From: Campylobacter coli 76339
GTDB taxonomy: Bacteria > Campylobacterota > Campylobacteria > Campylobacterales > Campylobacteraceae
DNA: 64,000 nt
Direction of reading: 5' to 3'
Assembly: GCA_000470055.1 (NCBI GenBank)
Contig: HG326877.1
Coordinates: 62,001-126,000 of the forward strand
Shown here: piece by piece, positions 27,363 through 36,974 of the stretch
Layout: each line of letters starts with the position of its first letter
Position numbering within the stretch: the stretch's first letter is position 1
Notes under the pieces: generated by a model
Seen by the model: the letters and a program-made list of their open reading frames with translations, nothing else
Database searches by the model: none
What the model was told of the DNA's origin: nothing
Position numbers and translations under genes: made by a program

Positions 27363-28332
27363 AGCGAGTTTAAAAAGCATAGCTTCTTATGTACCTGAGC
27401 AAATTTTAAGCAATTACGATCTTGAAAAGATTATCGATACAACAGATGAGTGGATCACAAGACGCACAGGTATAAAAGAAAGACGCATTGCAAGCAAAGA
27501 CGAAAGCACAAGTGATTTAGGTACCAAAGCAGCCATAAAAGCTATAGAAAGAGCAAATTTAAAACCACAAGATATTGATGCGATATTGGTAGCTACTTTA
27601 AGTCCTGATTATTTTACCATGCCCTCAACCGCTTGTAAAATCGCAGCCAATTTAGGACTCAATGGAATCACCGCTTTTGATATTTCGGCAGCCTGCTCAG
27701 GCTTTATCTATCTTCTAGAACAAGCCAAAGCTCTTGTAGAAAGTGGATTGAAAAAAAATGTTTTAATTATAGGAGCTGAAAAAGCCAGCTCTATCATGGA
27801 TTATACTGATAGAAGTATTTGCATACTTTTTGGTGATGGCGCAGGAGCAGGAGTAGTAAGTCTTGATGAAAATAATCCCATAATCGATGTGCATACGGCA
27901 AGCAATGGAAATTATGGTGATTTACTGATGACAGAACGCTCTCAAGAATCAAAAGAAGCTTCAAGTCTAGCGATGAGAATGAAAGGCAATGAAGTCTTTA
28001 AAATAGCGGTGCAAACTTTAAGCAATGATGTCGTTGAAATTTTATCTAAAAATCAAATTTTACCCGAACAAATTGATCTTTTTATCCCGCACCAAGCAAA
28101 TTTGCGTATCATTAAAGCTGTGCAAGAGAGACTGAATTTAAACGATGAAAAATGCGTTGTAACTGTACAAAAGTATGGCAATACCTCAGCTGCTTCTATC
28201 CCTATGGCGATGAATGATGCCTATGAAGAAGGTCGTCTTAAAAAAGGGAATTTGATCTTGCTTGATGCTTTTGGTGGTGGTTTTACCTGGGGTTCTGCCT
28301 TGCTCAAATTTGGTGGCGAGAATTTCTCCTAA
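27355..28332 (+). CDS. fabH: Beta-ketoacyl-ACP synthase III
   Basis: 325 residues; condenses acetyl-CoA with malonyl-ACP to begin fatty acid synthesis. Catalytic Cys in [11 protein letters not shown] near residue 111, His in PHQANLRII near 246, Asn in YGNTSAAS near 276; [11 protein letters not shown] near 32 is conserved. Start at ATG 27355; the TTG 12 bases earlier is in plsX and not needed. Overlap of 8 nt with plsX suggests coupled translation. A hairpin follows the stop. Confidence 0.96.
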   Translation: MPKASLKSIASYVPEQILSNYDLEKIIDTTDEWITRRTGIKERRIASKDESTSDLGTKAAIKAIERANLKPQDIDAILVATLSPDYFTMPSTACKIAANLGLNGITAFDISAACSGFIYLLEQAKALVESGLKKNVLIIGAEKASSIMDYTDRSICILFGDGAGAGVVSLDENNPIIDVHTASNGNYGDLLMTERSQESKEASSLAMRMKGNEVFKIAVQTLSNDVVEILSKNQILPEQIDLFIPHQANLRIIKAVQERLNLNDEKCVVTVQKYGNTSAASIPMAMNDAYEEGRLKKGNLILLDAFGGGFTWGSALLKFGGENFS

Positions 28333-28337
28333 AACCT

Positions 28338-28369
28338 TAAATTTATACTTTTGATACAGTATAAATTTA
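28338..28369 (+). terminator. Inverted repeat after fabH
   Basis: Perfect 12-bp inverted repeat (taaatttatact / agtataaattta) with 8-nt loop, 6 nt past the fabH stop. It is AT-rich and lacks a T run, so it may be a weak terminator or processing hairpin. Confidence 0.45.
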
Positions 28370-28410
28370 TCACTATCTATTTAAATCTAAAACTTTATAT
28401 ATGTTAATTT

Positions 28411-28450
28411 TCTGCCTGCTTTGAATGAAATTCATGCAAAGTGTGGCAGA
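28411..28450. other. Long imperfect hairpin between fabH and serC
   Basis: TCTGCC..CTTTG pairs with CAAAG..GGCAGA, separated by a small mismatch bulge, and the interior ATGAAATTCAT is itself nearly palindromic, so almost the whole 40 nt can fold. It lies 10 nt past the serC stop on the minus strand. There is no T tract on either side. It may be a terminator for serC, or part of a small RNA; sequence alone cannot decide. Confidence 0.4.
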
Positions 28451-28459
28451 AGGGTTATA

Positions 28460-29536
28460 TCAGTTATACTTTTTAGCAAATTCTTTCATAAATTCACACA
28501 AAGTTTTAACCTGATCTAAGCTAACAGCATTATAAATACTTGCGCGAATTCCTCCTAGAATTCTATGTCCTTTAAGTCCTAACATACCCGCTTCTTCAGC
28601 TTCTTTTACAAATATCGGTTCAAGTTCTGAATTTTTAGCGATGTTAAAGCTTACATTCATCAAAGATCTGTCTTTTTTATCAGCGTGCCCCTTATAAAAT
28701 CCTTCACTCGAATCAATGCACTCATAAAGCATTGCGGCTTTTTGAGAATTTTTAGCATCGATAACATCCAATCCACCTTGATCTAAAAGCCATTTCATTT
28801 CAAGATTAAACATATAAATTGCAAAAGTCGGAGGAGTGTTAAATAAAGATTGATTTTGTGAATGTATGGAGTATTTTAACATACTTGGCAGGTTTTTATT
28901 TTGAGATCTTTCTAACATATCTTTGCGTATAAAAAGACAGCTTATACCTGAAATTCCTGCATTCTTTTGCACTCCACCATAAAAAAGTGCAATATTTGAA
29001 AAATCAACTTTTCTTGAGAAAAAATCACTCGAAGCATCAACGATTAAAGGGGATTTAGTTTTAGGATAATTTTTAAATTGTGTACCATAAATGGTATTGT
29101 TTGAGCAAATATAAGCATAATCAGCATTATCACTAAACTCAACTTGAGGTATATGATCAAACTTACTTTCTTCGCTACTAGCAACAACCTTGACATTTAC
29201 TCCTAAAATTTGAGCTTCTTTTATAGCTTTTTGAGTCCAAACTCCTGTATTTGCATACTCACAAACTCCACCCAAAGATAAATTCATAGGTATCATAGCA
29301 AATTGCAAACTCGCACCACCTTGCAAAAATAAAACCTCATAATCATCATTTAAACCATAAAGTTCTTTTGCTTTTTGCATCGCTCCAAAGTGCACTTCTT
29401 CAAATACCTTTGAACGGTGAGAAATTTCCATGATGGAATAACCCTTACCCTGATAATCACAAAGCTCATTTTTAGCATATTCTAAAAGCTCTAAAGGCAA
29501 AGTAGATGGACCTGCGCTAAAATTAATTTTTCTCAT
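28460..29536 (-). CDS. serC: Phosphoserine aminotransferase
   Basis: 358-residue PLP enzyme converting 3-phosphohydroxypyruvate to phosphoserine (serine synthesis). N-terminal [16 protein letters not shown] is the family hallmark; [10 protein letters not shown] near residue 70 binds PLP phosphate; YGGVQKNAG near 186 contains the PLP Lys; [14 protein letters not shown] near 326 is conserved. Follows xseA by 9 nt. In C. jejuni NCTC 11168, as I recall, another small gene lies between fabH and serC; it is absent here. Confidence 0.95.
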   Translation of the reverse strand: MRKINFSAGPSTLPLELLEYAKNELCDYQGKGYSIMEISHRSKVFEEVHFGAMQKAKELYGLNDDYEVLFLQGGASLQFAMIPMNLSLGGVCEYANTGVWTQKAIKEAQILGVNVKVVASSEESKFDHIPQVEFSDNADYAYICSNNTIYGTQFKNYPKTKSPLIVDASSDFFSRKVDFSNIALFYGGVQKNAGISGISCLFIRKDMLERSQNKNLPSMLKYSIHSQNQSLFNTPPTFAIYMFNLEMKWLLDQGGLDVIDAKNSQKAAMLYECIDSSEGFYKGHADKKDRSLMNVSFNIAKNSELEPIFVKEAEEAGMLGLKGHRILGGIRASIYNAVSLDQVKTLCEFMKEFAKKYN

Positions 29537-29545
29537 TATTTTTCC

Positions 29546-30709
29546 TTATAGAATTTTTGCTTCTTTTTGTAAAGTTTGAGAACTCAAAGTGATAATATCT
29601 TCACTTTTTAGCTCTTCTAAATTTGCTATTTTACCATTTTTTTTAATAGAAATTAGATTTTTACTTTTTTTAAAAAAAATTTCATGCTGAAAAAAAGCAT
29701 TTTGAAGCTTTTGTAGTTCTAATTCAGCTTTTTGAATTTTGCTTTCCATTACGATTTTTGCTTGTTTAAGCAAAAACGCAAGCTGTTTTTCTTTTGCCTC
29801 TATCATAGTTTCTAAAGATTTTGCTTTAAAAAATTTGTGTAGATTGCTGAGTAAATTTTCACAATATTCTAATTTACTTTCCCAAAGTTTTGTCAATTTT
29901 TCTTCTAAAAGATCAAGTCCTTGTTCTAAATCAAGTCTAGAATAAAGCAAGGTATCGATAGCAGCTGATGGAGTGGGTGCTCTAAAATCAGCTACAAAAT
30001 CACTGATCACATAATCAATCTCATGACCAATTGCCGAAATAATAGGTGTTTTAGCTTTAAAAATCTCCCTTGCCAAACCCTCATCATTAAAACAAAAAAG
30101 ATCCTCTCTGCTACCACCCCCTCTAGCAACAATGATGACATCTAATCCTATCTCATCAGCTTTTTTTAAAGCTTGAATCAAAGAATAAGCCGCACTACTT
30201 CCTTGCGTAAGCGCATTAAAAACATAAATTTTGGCTAGAAAATATTCTTTTTGATTGATAAGTTTTAACATATCTTGCAAGGCCGCTGAAGTCTTTGAGG
30301 TGATGATTCCTATTTTTTTAGGGAATTGAGGCAAGGTTTTTTTATGTTCACTGTTAAACAAACCTTCTTTTTGCAAGCGCTCTTTTAATGCTAGAAATTG
30401 AGCCTCTAAATCCCCCATTCCTGCTTTTTTCATACTGTTTGCAATAAATTGATAACGCCCACTTTCAGCATATAAGCTCACACTTCCAACAAGCTCTAAA
30501 AAATCACCTACCTTGGGTTGAAAATCAACTTTTAAATTTGCACCCTTAAACATAGCACAAGCTATACTTGATTTTTCATCTTTTAGATCAAAATACCAAT
30601 GTCCTGATCCATGCATAGTGATTTTTGAAAGCTCTCCGCTTAAAACAATGTTATCAAAATGTGCTTCTAATAAAGCCTTCGCTTTTAAATTTAATTCACT
30701 TACCTTCAT
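29546..30709 (-). CDS. xseA: Exodeoxyribonuclease VII large subunit
   Basis: 387 residues: N-terminal OB-fold ssDNA-binding domain (residues 1-95, LSGELSKITMHGSGHWYFDLKD), then the nuclease domain with GIITSKTSAALQDMLK near 136, VIIVARGGGSREDLFCFNDE near 193, and SAIGHEIDYVISDFVADFRAPTPSAA near 222, followed by a long coiled-coil (about 255-345). Degrades single-stranded DNA with the small subunit XseB, which is not in this window. Shorter than the enteric protein (about 450) but typical of the genus. Confidence 0.94.
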   Translation of the reverse strand: MKVSELNLKAKALLEAHFDNIVLSGELSKITMHGSGHWYFDLKDEKSSIACAMFKGANLKVDFQPKVGDFLELVGSVSLYAESGRYQFIANSMKKAGMGDLEAQFLALKERLQKEGLFNSEHKKTLPQFPKKIGIITSKTSAALQDMLKLINQKEYFLAKIYVFNALTQGSSAAYSLIQALKKADEIGLDVIIVARGGGSREDLFCFNDEGLAREIFKAKTPIISAIGHEIDYVISDFVADFRAPTPSAAIDTLLYSRLDLEQGLDLLEEKLTKLWESKLEYCENLLSNLHKFFKAKSLETMIEAKEKQLAFLLKQAKIVMESKIQKAELELQKLQNAFFQHEIFFKKSKNLISIKKNGKIANLEELKSEDIITLSSQTLQKEAKIL

Positions 30710-30732
30710 GATTTTCCCCAGAAAGTCTAAAT

Positions 30733-31440
30733 TTAGACTTTCTTAGCTATAAACATAGAACTTACGCCAAAACTAAAACTTTTAAATTCAAGCATTTCAA
30801 AACCTACCTGTTTAAGTTCGGCGATAAATTCCTCTTTACTTAAAAAATCCTCTATAGAATTAGGCAGGTATTCGTATGCGCTTTTATTTTTACTTATCAT
30901 TCCACCCAAACTTGGTAAAATATTTTTCAGATAAAAATCTCTACAAGAGGCCACAAAACCTCCTTTTTCTCTTTTGGTAAATTCTAAAACTACAAAAATT
31001 CCATCTTGTTTAAGCACTCTTGAAAATTCACTCAAAGCTTTTTCTCTCTCCACTACATTGCGTATCCCATAGCTTATACTTACGATATCAACACTTTCAC
31101 TTTGCAAAGGCAATTCTTGCGCTCCAGCTTCTATAAATTCGATATTTGGGAATTTTTGCTTTGCTATATTTAACATACCCTCACTTGGATCAATACCTTT
31201 AATATGAGCTATATTTTTATTTAATTTTTTAGCACTTTCTTGCCAAATTTCTATCATATCTCCTGTGCCACAAGCCACATCAACTATGTTTATATTATCT
31301 TTTTGGTAAAGCTTTAAAACTCTTTTACAAGCAAATTTACGCCAACTCACATCAACACCGAAACTCAAAATTCTATTAGCCTTATCATAGGTTGGAGCTA
31401 TTTCATTAAACATTTTTATGATTTTATCTTGCTTTTGCAT
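30733..31440 (-). CDS. ubiE: UbiE/MenG-type quinone methyltransferase
   Basis: 235-residue class I SAM methyltransferase: APTYDKANRILSFGVDVSWRK near residue 13, SAM motif VDVACGTGDM near 54, and SYGIRNVVEREKAL near 125, both UbiE signatures. Campylobacter uses menaquinone-6 and its methylated form, so this should methylate demethylmenaquinone rather than a ubiquinone precursor. The ATG overlaps the stop of the upstream CYTH/CHAD-like gene by 1 nt; xseA follows 23 nt later. Confidence 0.92.
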   Translation of the reverse strand: MQKQDKIIKMFNEIAPTYDKANRILSFGVDVSWRKFACKRVLKLYQKDNINIVDVACGTGDMIEIWQESAKKLNKNIAHIKGIDPSEGMLNIAKQKFPNIEFIEAGAQELPLQSESVDIVSISYGIRNVVEREKALSEFSRVLKQDGIFVVLEFTKREKGGFVASCRDFYLKNILPSLGGMISKNKSAYEYLPNSIEDFLSKEEFIAELKQVGFEMLEFKSFSFGVSSMFIAKKV

Positions 31441-32642
31441 TAATATCCTTTATAAATTTTCAATTTCTTACTTGCTTTATGGATTAATTTTCCAAGTTTT
31501 TCTTTTTTCTTGGTTAATTTTAAAAGCATCTTTTTTTCAAGATCGCAAATAAAATATTTATTATATAATTTGTTCAAAATTTTCAAATTATATAAATTAT
31601 GAAAATATTCTAAAAAAACTGAGAGTCCTAAAAAATTTTCTTCAAAAGTTTCGATTTTAAAATTTTTCAATAAATTTTTCTTAAACAATACAAGTCTTTT
31701 TCTTAACTGCATGGCAATCATTTGCTTAAAAAAATATTTTTCTTGCTCGCTCTTATAGAACGAATCTTCTTTGATAAAAAAATCAAAATCACTCAATAAA
31801 TTTTGCAATTCTTCGCCACTTAAAAATAAAAGTAGATTTTCACCTAGTTCATTATTTGCTAAAATGCAATGAGATTTTTTCACTAAATCTTCAAATCTAA
31901 GAGCTAAATTTTTATTTAACTCTGGATCAAAAATTTCTTCTGTACTCATTAAGATAATGTAAATCTTTCTCGCATAAGAAAAAAATTCACAAAAAACCTC
32001 TCTTTGTCGGTTTTCTAAAGCTAAATTCCAATATAATTTTAATTTTCTAAATAGATAAAATAAGAAAATTCTATATCCATCAAAAGCTAAAATAGAACTT
32101 GGAAAATCTAGAGTAAAGTTTTGATTTTTTTCTATAATTTTAAAACATTTTTCTATGTCTATCTCTAAATTATTAAAACCATAAAGTATTATATTTTTAG
32201 AATCCAAAACTCCACAAAGCTCTCTTTGAAATCTAAATTCTTTAGGCAGTACAAAAAGATTTGCTATCTCTAAAGTCGGAAAAAAAACCTTTAAAACATA
32301 TAGATTAAGATCTTCGTATACATCAATAAAGCTTTTGAAAGAACAAAGTTTAAATTCATAGCGTTTTTTCTTGATGCTTTTTTCTATGAGTTTTTTACGA
32401 GCTTTTTCATAATCCTTTTTAGAAATCTTTTCTTCTTGGTTTTGCTCTAAAATCGGGTTATTTAATCGGGTTATTTTATAAAAATTTCCATTTAAATTTT
32501 GAAATTTTACATCATAAAAATGTGTTATCTTAGTATAGAATGTTTCAATTTCATAAATTTCAAAAACAATTCCATCTTTTTGTAAATTTTCTAAAAGAGT
32601 AGTATCAGGAAGTAAAAAAGTCTTCTGAATTTCATGAACCAT
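31440..32642 (-). CDS. CYTH/CHAD-like protein of unknown function
   Basis: 400 residues. The N-terminal EIQKTFLL resembles the E-x-E-x-K opening of CYTH (triphosphate tunnel) domains with the second Glu replaced by Gln, so catalysis is doubtful. The first 130 residues are beta-rich with alternating charged positions; the remainder is mainly helical and very rich in Lys, Arg and Phe, like CHAD domains that bind polyphosphate. The architecture CYTH then CHAD is known in many bacteria, but the match here is by eye and weak. It is the first gene of a run with ubiE and xseA. Confidence 0.5.
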   Translation of the reverse strand: MVHEIQKTFLLPDTTLLENLQKDGIVFEIYEIETFYTKITHFYDVKFQNLNGNFYKITRLNNPILEQNQEEKISKKDYEKARKKLIEKSIKKKRYEFKLCSFKSFIDVYEDLNLYVLKVFFPTLEIANLFVLPKEFRFQRELCGVLDSKNIILYGFNNLEIDIEKCFKIIEKNQNFTLDFPSSILAFDGYRIFLFYLFRKLKLYWNLALENRQREVFCEFFSYARKIYIILMSTEEIFDPELNKNLALRFEDLVKKSHCILANNELGENLLLFLSGEELQNLLSDFDFFIKEDSFYKSEQEKYFFKQMIAMQLRKRLVLFKKNLLKNFKIETFEENFLGLSVFLEYFHNLYNLKILNKLYNKYFICDLEKKMLLKLTKKKEKLGKLIHKASKKLKIYKGY

Positions 32643-32687
32643 TAAAATAACCCTTAAATTCTTTGGGTTATTTTAACTTTATTTTGC

Positions 32688-33098
32688 TTAATGGCACTTT
32701 TTACAAGTGCTAACATGAGCACAAACTGCTAAATGATCGATGATATTTCCCATTTTTTTCTCTAATTTTTCTTGATATTCATCAAGTTCAGCATCTTGAA
32801 AACTCATATCTTCGATATTGCCACATTTGTTGCAAATTATATGTATATGTCTTTCTTCATAGATATCATAACAAGTTTTTTGATTTGCTACATTGATTTC
32901 TACAACTAAGCCTTGTTCTTGTAAAGTGTTAAGATTTTTATAAACTGTAGCAAGAGAAATGGAAGGGTATTCTTTTTTGATTTCCTCATAAAGCTCTTCG
33001 ATATTCGGATGTTCATGTCTTTTTAAAATTTTTAAAACACACAATCTTTGTGGGGTTGCCTTTAATTCATGTTTTTTAAGTATTTGTAACAATTCCAT
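32688..33098 (-). CDS. perR: Peroxide-stress regulator PerR (Fur family)
   Basis: 136 residues: winged-helix DNA-binding domain (residues 1-80, TPQRLCVLKILKRHEHPNIEELYEEI; SLATVYKNLNTL near 53) and a dimerisation domain with regulatory-metal His/Asp ligands around HIHIICNKCGNIED near residue 90. Two Cys pairs (CNKC and CKKC) match a structural zinc site. In C. jejuni PerR represses katA and ahpC. Distinguished from Fur by length and by its position in C. jejuni gene order. Its leader has an inverted repeat. Confidence 0.93.
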   Translation of the reverse strand: MELLQILKKHELKATPQRLCVLKILKRHEHPNIEELYEEIKKEYPSISLATVYKNLNTLQEQGLVVEINVANQKTCYDIYEERHIHIICNKCGNIEDMSFQDAELDEYQEKLEKKMGNIIDHLAVCAHVSTCKKCH

Positions 33099-33105
33099 TC
33101 TTTTA

Positions 33106-33127
33106 TCCTAGTTCTTTTTAACTAGGA
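33106..33127 (-). promoter_or_regulatory. Inverted repeat in the perR leader
   Basis: TCCTAGTT and AACTAGGA form a perfect 8-bp inverted repeat around a 6-nt centre, 7 nt before the perR ATG. The AGGA in the stem would be the ribosome site, so a hairpin could hide it, or it might be an operator; neither is shown. Confidence 0.4.
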
Positions 33128-33234
33128 ATAATAATAAATTTTTTATTAAAAAAAGTTTATATCAAATGATATTTTTTATTAGATAATAAGAAGCTATGAA
33201 ATTTTAAACATTTTTTTGTTGTTTTGGTTCAAAT

Positions 33235-35112
33235 TTAAAGGATGTTATCGACCCAATTTATTTTTACCCTTTGCACCAAACTATCAATGTCAAGTTTTAA
33301 AGCTTTTTCCACTTCATTGGTTTTACCGTGTTCGATAAAATTGTCTTCGTATTCAAAAGAAATAATTTTAACTTTTAAACCATTCTCCTGCACAAAGCTC
33401 TCTAGCAAACTCGCCACACCACCTATCCTTGCATTTTCACTAAAGACAAACCAAATTTGACTCTGTTTTGCTAGCTCTTTTAAAAGTACTCCATCTAAAG
33501 GCTTGGCAAAAATCAAATCAATCAAATTAGCATTTTGCCCCTCATCTTGCAATTTTCTTAAAACTTTCCAAGCCTTACCCACACCTTGTCCATAACCCAA
33601 AAAAGCGATGTTACTTTGGTTTTTTACAAGCCATTGTGCTTTTCCAAGTTCTATCTTAGAAGGATTAAATTCCTCATCCAAAATAAAAGATCCTCTAGGA
33701 TAACGAAAAGCCAAACATCCTTCATGGACACAAGCATACTCCATAATATTTTTCATCATAAGCTCATCTCTTGGAGCTACAAGGGTTAAATTGGGCAAAG
33801 GGGCTAAAAAGCTCACATCAAAAGCCCCCTGATGCGTCTCCCCATCTTCTCCTACTATGCCTGCCCTATCCATAGCAAAAACTACATTTAAATTCATAAT
33901 CGCACAATCATGAATAACTTGATCATAAGCGCGTTGTAAAAAAGTGCTGTATATAGCGATAAAAGGTTTAAATCCTTCTTTAGCCATAGCTGCCATAGAA
34001 GTAACAGCATGTTGCTCAGCAATACCCACATCCCAAAAACGATCAGGAAATTGCTCTATGAGTCTTTCAAGTCCTGTCCCACTTGGCATAGCAGCAGTGA
34101 TACCGACTATATTTTTATATTTTGTAGCCAAATCAAACAATACCTTGGAAAAAATCTCTGTTGCAGAATTTTTAGCATCAGGTTTTTTAATGCTTTCTCC
34201 ACTATCCACATCAAAGGCTCCAACTCCATGCCACTTAGCATTTTTTCCTTCGGCTAAACTATAACCCTTTCCTTTTAGGGTTTGTGCATGGATAATGCAA
34301 GGTTTTTGCATAGCTTTTGCTTGTTTTAATGCAGAAATAACCTCGCTTAAATTATGCCCATCAATAGGGCCTATATATTCAAGACCCAATTCTTCAAACA
34401 AAAGCCCTGGAGTTATTAATTTAAAACTTTCTTCAAAACGCTTAGCCATATAAGTAGCAGAATCAGGCAAGACATCTAACATTTTAGCCACGCGTTTTTT
34501 GAAATTTTGATAAAACTGCGTTGCCATAGCTTGAGAAAGATATTTTGAAATCGCGCCTATAGGTTTTGAAATACTCATTTCATTATCATTTAAGATAACC
34601 ACACAAGGAAATTTAGAATCTCCTAATTCATTCAAAGCCTCATAAGCCATACCTGCACTTAAAGCTCCATCGCCTATCAAAGCTACAGGAATACGTTTTT
34701 CACCTTTTAGCGCTATAGCCTTACAGGCTCCTACAGCTAAAGATATAGAAGTGCTTGAGTGTCCTGCTATAAAATAATCCCCATCATTAGGTTTGGTATA
34801 TCCACTGAGTCCACCAAATTGACGCAAAGACTCAAAAATATTTTCTTTTCCACTTAAAAGCTTATGCGTGTAGGATTGATGCGATACATCAAATATAAAA
34901 GGGTCTATACCATTATCAAATACCGTATGCATAGCTATAGTAAGCTCAACTGCTCCCAAATTGGAGCTTAAATGTCCTCCATTTTTACTTACCACATCAA
35001 TAATTTTTTCTCTAATACGAGCCGCCAAATCTTCAAGCTGGGTTAAATTTAGCTTTTCTAATTGTTCTTTAGTATAAGCAAACTGGTAGTCTTTTTTAAT
35101 TATTTCATTCAT
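33235..35112 (-). CDS. dxs: 1-deoxy-D-xylulose-5-phosphate synthase
   Basis: 625-residue TPP enzyme for the first step of the non-mevalonate isoprenoid pathway. Conserved segments: HLSSNLGAVELT near residue 38, the TPP motif GDGALSAGMAYEALNELGDSK near 141, MDRAGIVGEDGETHQGAFD near 420, and FRYPRG near 480. Start at 35112 is preferred: this ATG sits within the fliH tail (8-nt overlap); a longer in-frame start at 35148 adds 12 residues with no family likeness. Shares the fliF-fliG-fliH-dxs run. Confidence 0.95.
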   Translation of the reverse strand: MNEIIKKDYQFAYTKEQLEKLNLTQLEDLAARIREKIIDVVSKNGGHLSSNLGAVELTIAMHTVFDNGIDPFIFDVSHQSYTHKLLSGKENIFESLRQFGGLSGYTKPNDGDYFIAGHSSTSISLAVGACKAIALKGEKRIPVALIGDGALSAGMAYEALNELGDSKFPCVVILNDNEMSISKPIGAISKYLSQAMATQFYQNFKKRVAKMLDVLPDSATYMAKRFEESFKLITPGLLFEELGLEYIGPIDGHNLSEVISALKQAKAMQKPCIIHAQTLKGKGYSLAEGKNAKWHGVGAFDVDSGESIKKPDAKNSATEIFSKVLFDLATKYKNIVGITAAMPSGTGLERLIEQFPDRFWDVGIAEQHAVTSMAAMAKEGFKPFIAIYSTFLQRAYDQVIHDCAIMNLNVVFAMDRAGIVGEDGETHQGAFDVSFLAPLPNLTLVAPRDELMMKNIMEYACVHEGCLAFRYPRGSFILDEEFNPSKIELGKAQWLVKNQSNIAFLGYGQGVGKAWKVLRKLQDEGQNANLIDLIFAKPLDGVLLKELAKQSQIWFVFSENARIGGVASLLESFVQENGLKVKIISFEYEDNFIEHGKTNEVEKALKLDIDSLVQRVKINWVDNIL

Positions 35113-35941
35113 TATTAACCATTTTTTTGATTTTAATAAGGCGTGCATTTAAATTGGATTCTATATTGCCGCTATCACTTAAAATAATAACACTACCCTT
35201 GCTAATAGCATCATCAAGAGTGATTTTAATATGAGAATTCTCGCTAAAATGCTCTTTTAAATAATTATAATCTACAGAATTTACTTTTATTTCAATAGAA
35301 CCTGCACCCTTAAGCTCGTTAATAAGATCTTTAGCTAAAGCATAAGCTATTTTGCTTGAATTATTTTCAAGTTCTTTTAAAATAACTTCTTTAGCAATAT
35401 CTATAGCTGTATCAGCAAGCTCTTTTTCATTTTTTTCAATAAAAACATTAAGATTTGTACAAGCTTCTTCTAGTTTAGAAACACTTTTTAAATATTTATC
35501 ACGCAAGTCATTTAATTCTTTTTCAAATTCAGCCTTAGCTTGTTCATAGCCCTCTTTAGAAAATTTTTCTCTAGCATTTTCAAGCTCTGAATTTAAGCGG
35601 TTATTAAACTCACTTTCTTGGCTTTCAATTTGCATTTGAAGCTTGATAATATTACTTGACATCTCATCTGTTTTTTTTAGCAAATCTTCAACAAAACTAG
35701 GTTGAAATGCAGGAGTTTGAACCTCTTGTACTACTTGAGAAGGCGCTGGGGTTTGACTCTCGTTTGTAGGGTTTTCATCTTTTGAAGATGTGATTATATT
35801 TTCTTCATTTGAAATTTGCGGATGATGCTGCTTCTCTTCTGTGTGGTTATCAAATTCTGAAATTACTTTAAAACGATATCCTTCAACAACATGCTGATCA
35901 GAAGTTCCTCCTGAAATAACATTACTACGATTAACCATCAC
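35105..35941 (-). CDS. fliH: Flagellar export regulator FliH
   Basis: 278 residues: a variable, Glu/Gln/Pro-rich N terminus (about 1-80), a coiled coil (about 85-165), and the C-terminal FliH/YscL-type domain (ADTAIDIAKEVILKELENNSSKIAYALAKDLINEL near 178). FliH binds the FliI ATPase and regulates it. The gene lies immediately after fliG (4 nt). Start could be 35941 or 35938 (tandem Met). Confidence 0.9.
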   Translation of the reverse strand: MMVNRSNVISGGTSDQHVVEGYRFKVISEFDNHTEEKQHHPQISNEENIITSSKDENPTNESQTPAPSQVVQEVQTPAFQPSFVEDLLKKTDEMSSNIIKLQMQIESQESEFNNRLNSELENAREKFSKEGYEQAKAEFEKELNDLRDKYLKSVSKLEEACTNLNVFIEKNEKELADTAIDIAKEVILKELENNSSKIAYALAKDLINELKGAGSIEIKVNSVDYNYLKEHFSENSHIKITLDDAISKGSVIILSDSGNIESNLNARLIKIKKMVNNE

Positions 35942-35945
35942 TCAC

Positions 35946-36974
35946 CTACTCTATCATTTCATCAGCATCGCCTGTTTGCACAAGTCCTTGTTCTGCAAGT
36001 TTTTGCACTACTTCAACTACTTTTCTTTGGGCATCTTCAACATCTTTAACACGCACTGCACCTAAAAAGCCCATTTCTTCAAGGAAAGCTTCGCTTGCAC
36101 GCGTAGACATGTTGGCTAAGAATTTTTGCTTTAATTCTTCGCTTGCGCCCTTTAAGCCTATCATCAAATCGCGCTTATCCGCAACTTTTAAAATTTCTCT
36201 TATAGCTTGAGTGCTAAGTTTTTGTATATCATCAAAAGTAAACATCAATTCTTTAATCGTTTCAGCCAAACGCTCATCACTTTGCTCGATATAAGTAATA
36301 GTAGATTTACTTGCTTTTTGCCCTAAACGGTTAAGCACTTCTGCAACCGCTCTTGGACCTCCCACTTCAACCTTATAAGAAGTGAGACTTTCGAGTTTGC
36401 TTTCAAGCACTGCAGATACTCTTTTAATAATACTTGGAGAAATATCCCCAAGATTTGCCATTCTTATAACAACCTCGGCTCTTAACTCATCGCTAAAATA
36501 CTCTAAGGTTTCAGCTGCATGAATTGAATCCATGTGTGCTAAAATAAGTGCGATAGTTTGTGGGTGCTCTTTGGTGATAAAGTCTGCAAGCTGTTGGGGT
36601 TTAATCTGAGCCAAATAAGCAAAGTTTTGATTATTCTCCATGCTTTTGGTAAGTTTTTCAAGAATTTTATTAGCAATTTCTGGACCAAAAGTACGGAAAA
36701 GTATCTCTTTAGCATATTCCAAACCACCGCTTTTGATATATTGATTGGATTGAAGCAGGGTATAAAATTCTTCCAAAACTGCAGTAGCTACGGCGCGGTC
36801 GACATTTTTTGCCATAGCAATATAGCGTGAAATTTCAGTAATAACATCAATTTCCATATGCGAAAAGACTGAAGTTGTTGCATCCTCGCCAAGTTGTATG
36901 AGAAATATCGCTACCTTTTCAGGCATCGATAAATCATCATAAACCATTTTTTGTTCTTCGCTAAGTTTTATCAT
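35946..36974 (-). CDS. fliG: Flagellar motor switch protein FliG
   Basis: 342 residues, three armadillo-like domains. EHPQTIALILAHM near 140 is the middle-domain EHPQR-type motif; the C-terminal charged region that meets MotA (TFDDIQKLSTQAIREILKVADKRDLMIGLKGAS near 250) is present. FliG connects the MS ring to the C ring and receives torque. Start at ATG 36974 shares its A with the fliF TGA stop (TGATG); an earlier GTG is inside fliF. Confidence 0.96.
   Translation of the reverse strand: MIKLSEEQKMVYDDLSMPEKVAIFLIQLGEDATTSVFSHMEIDVITEISRYIAMAKNVDRAVATAVLEEFYTLLQSNQYIKSGGLEYAKEILFRTFGPEIANKILEKLTKSMENNQNFAYLAQIKPQQLADFITKEHPQTIALILAHMDSIHAAETLEYFSDELRAEVVIRMANLGDISPSIIKRVSAVLESKLESLTSYKVEVGGPRAVAEVLNRLGQKASKSTITYIEQSDERLAETIKELMFTFDDIQKLSTQAIREILKVADKRDLMIGLKGASEELKQKFLANMSTRASEAFLEEMGFLGAVRVKDVEDAQRKVVEVVQKLAEQGLVQTGDADEMIE

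Noticed and set aside
33944..34264. 106-codon plus-strand frame antisense to dxs
   Set aside because: Shadow of dxs codon bias; no ribosome site or homology recognised.
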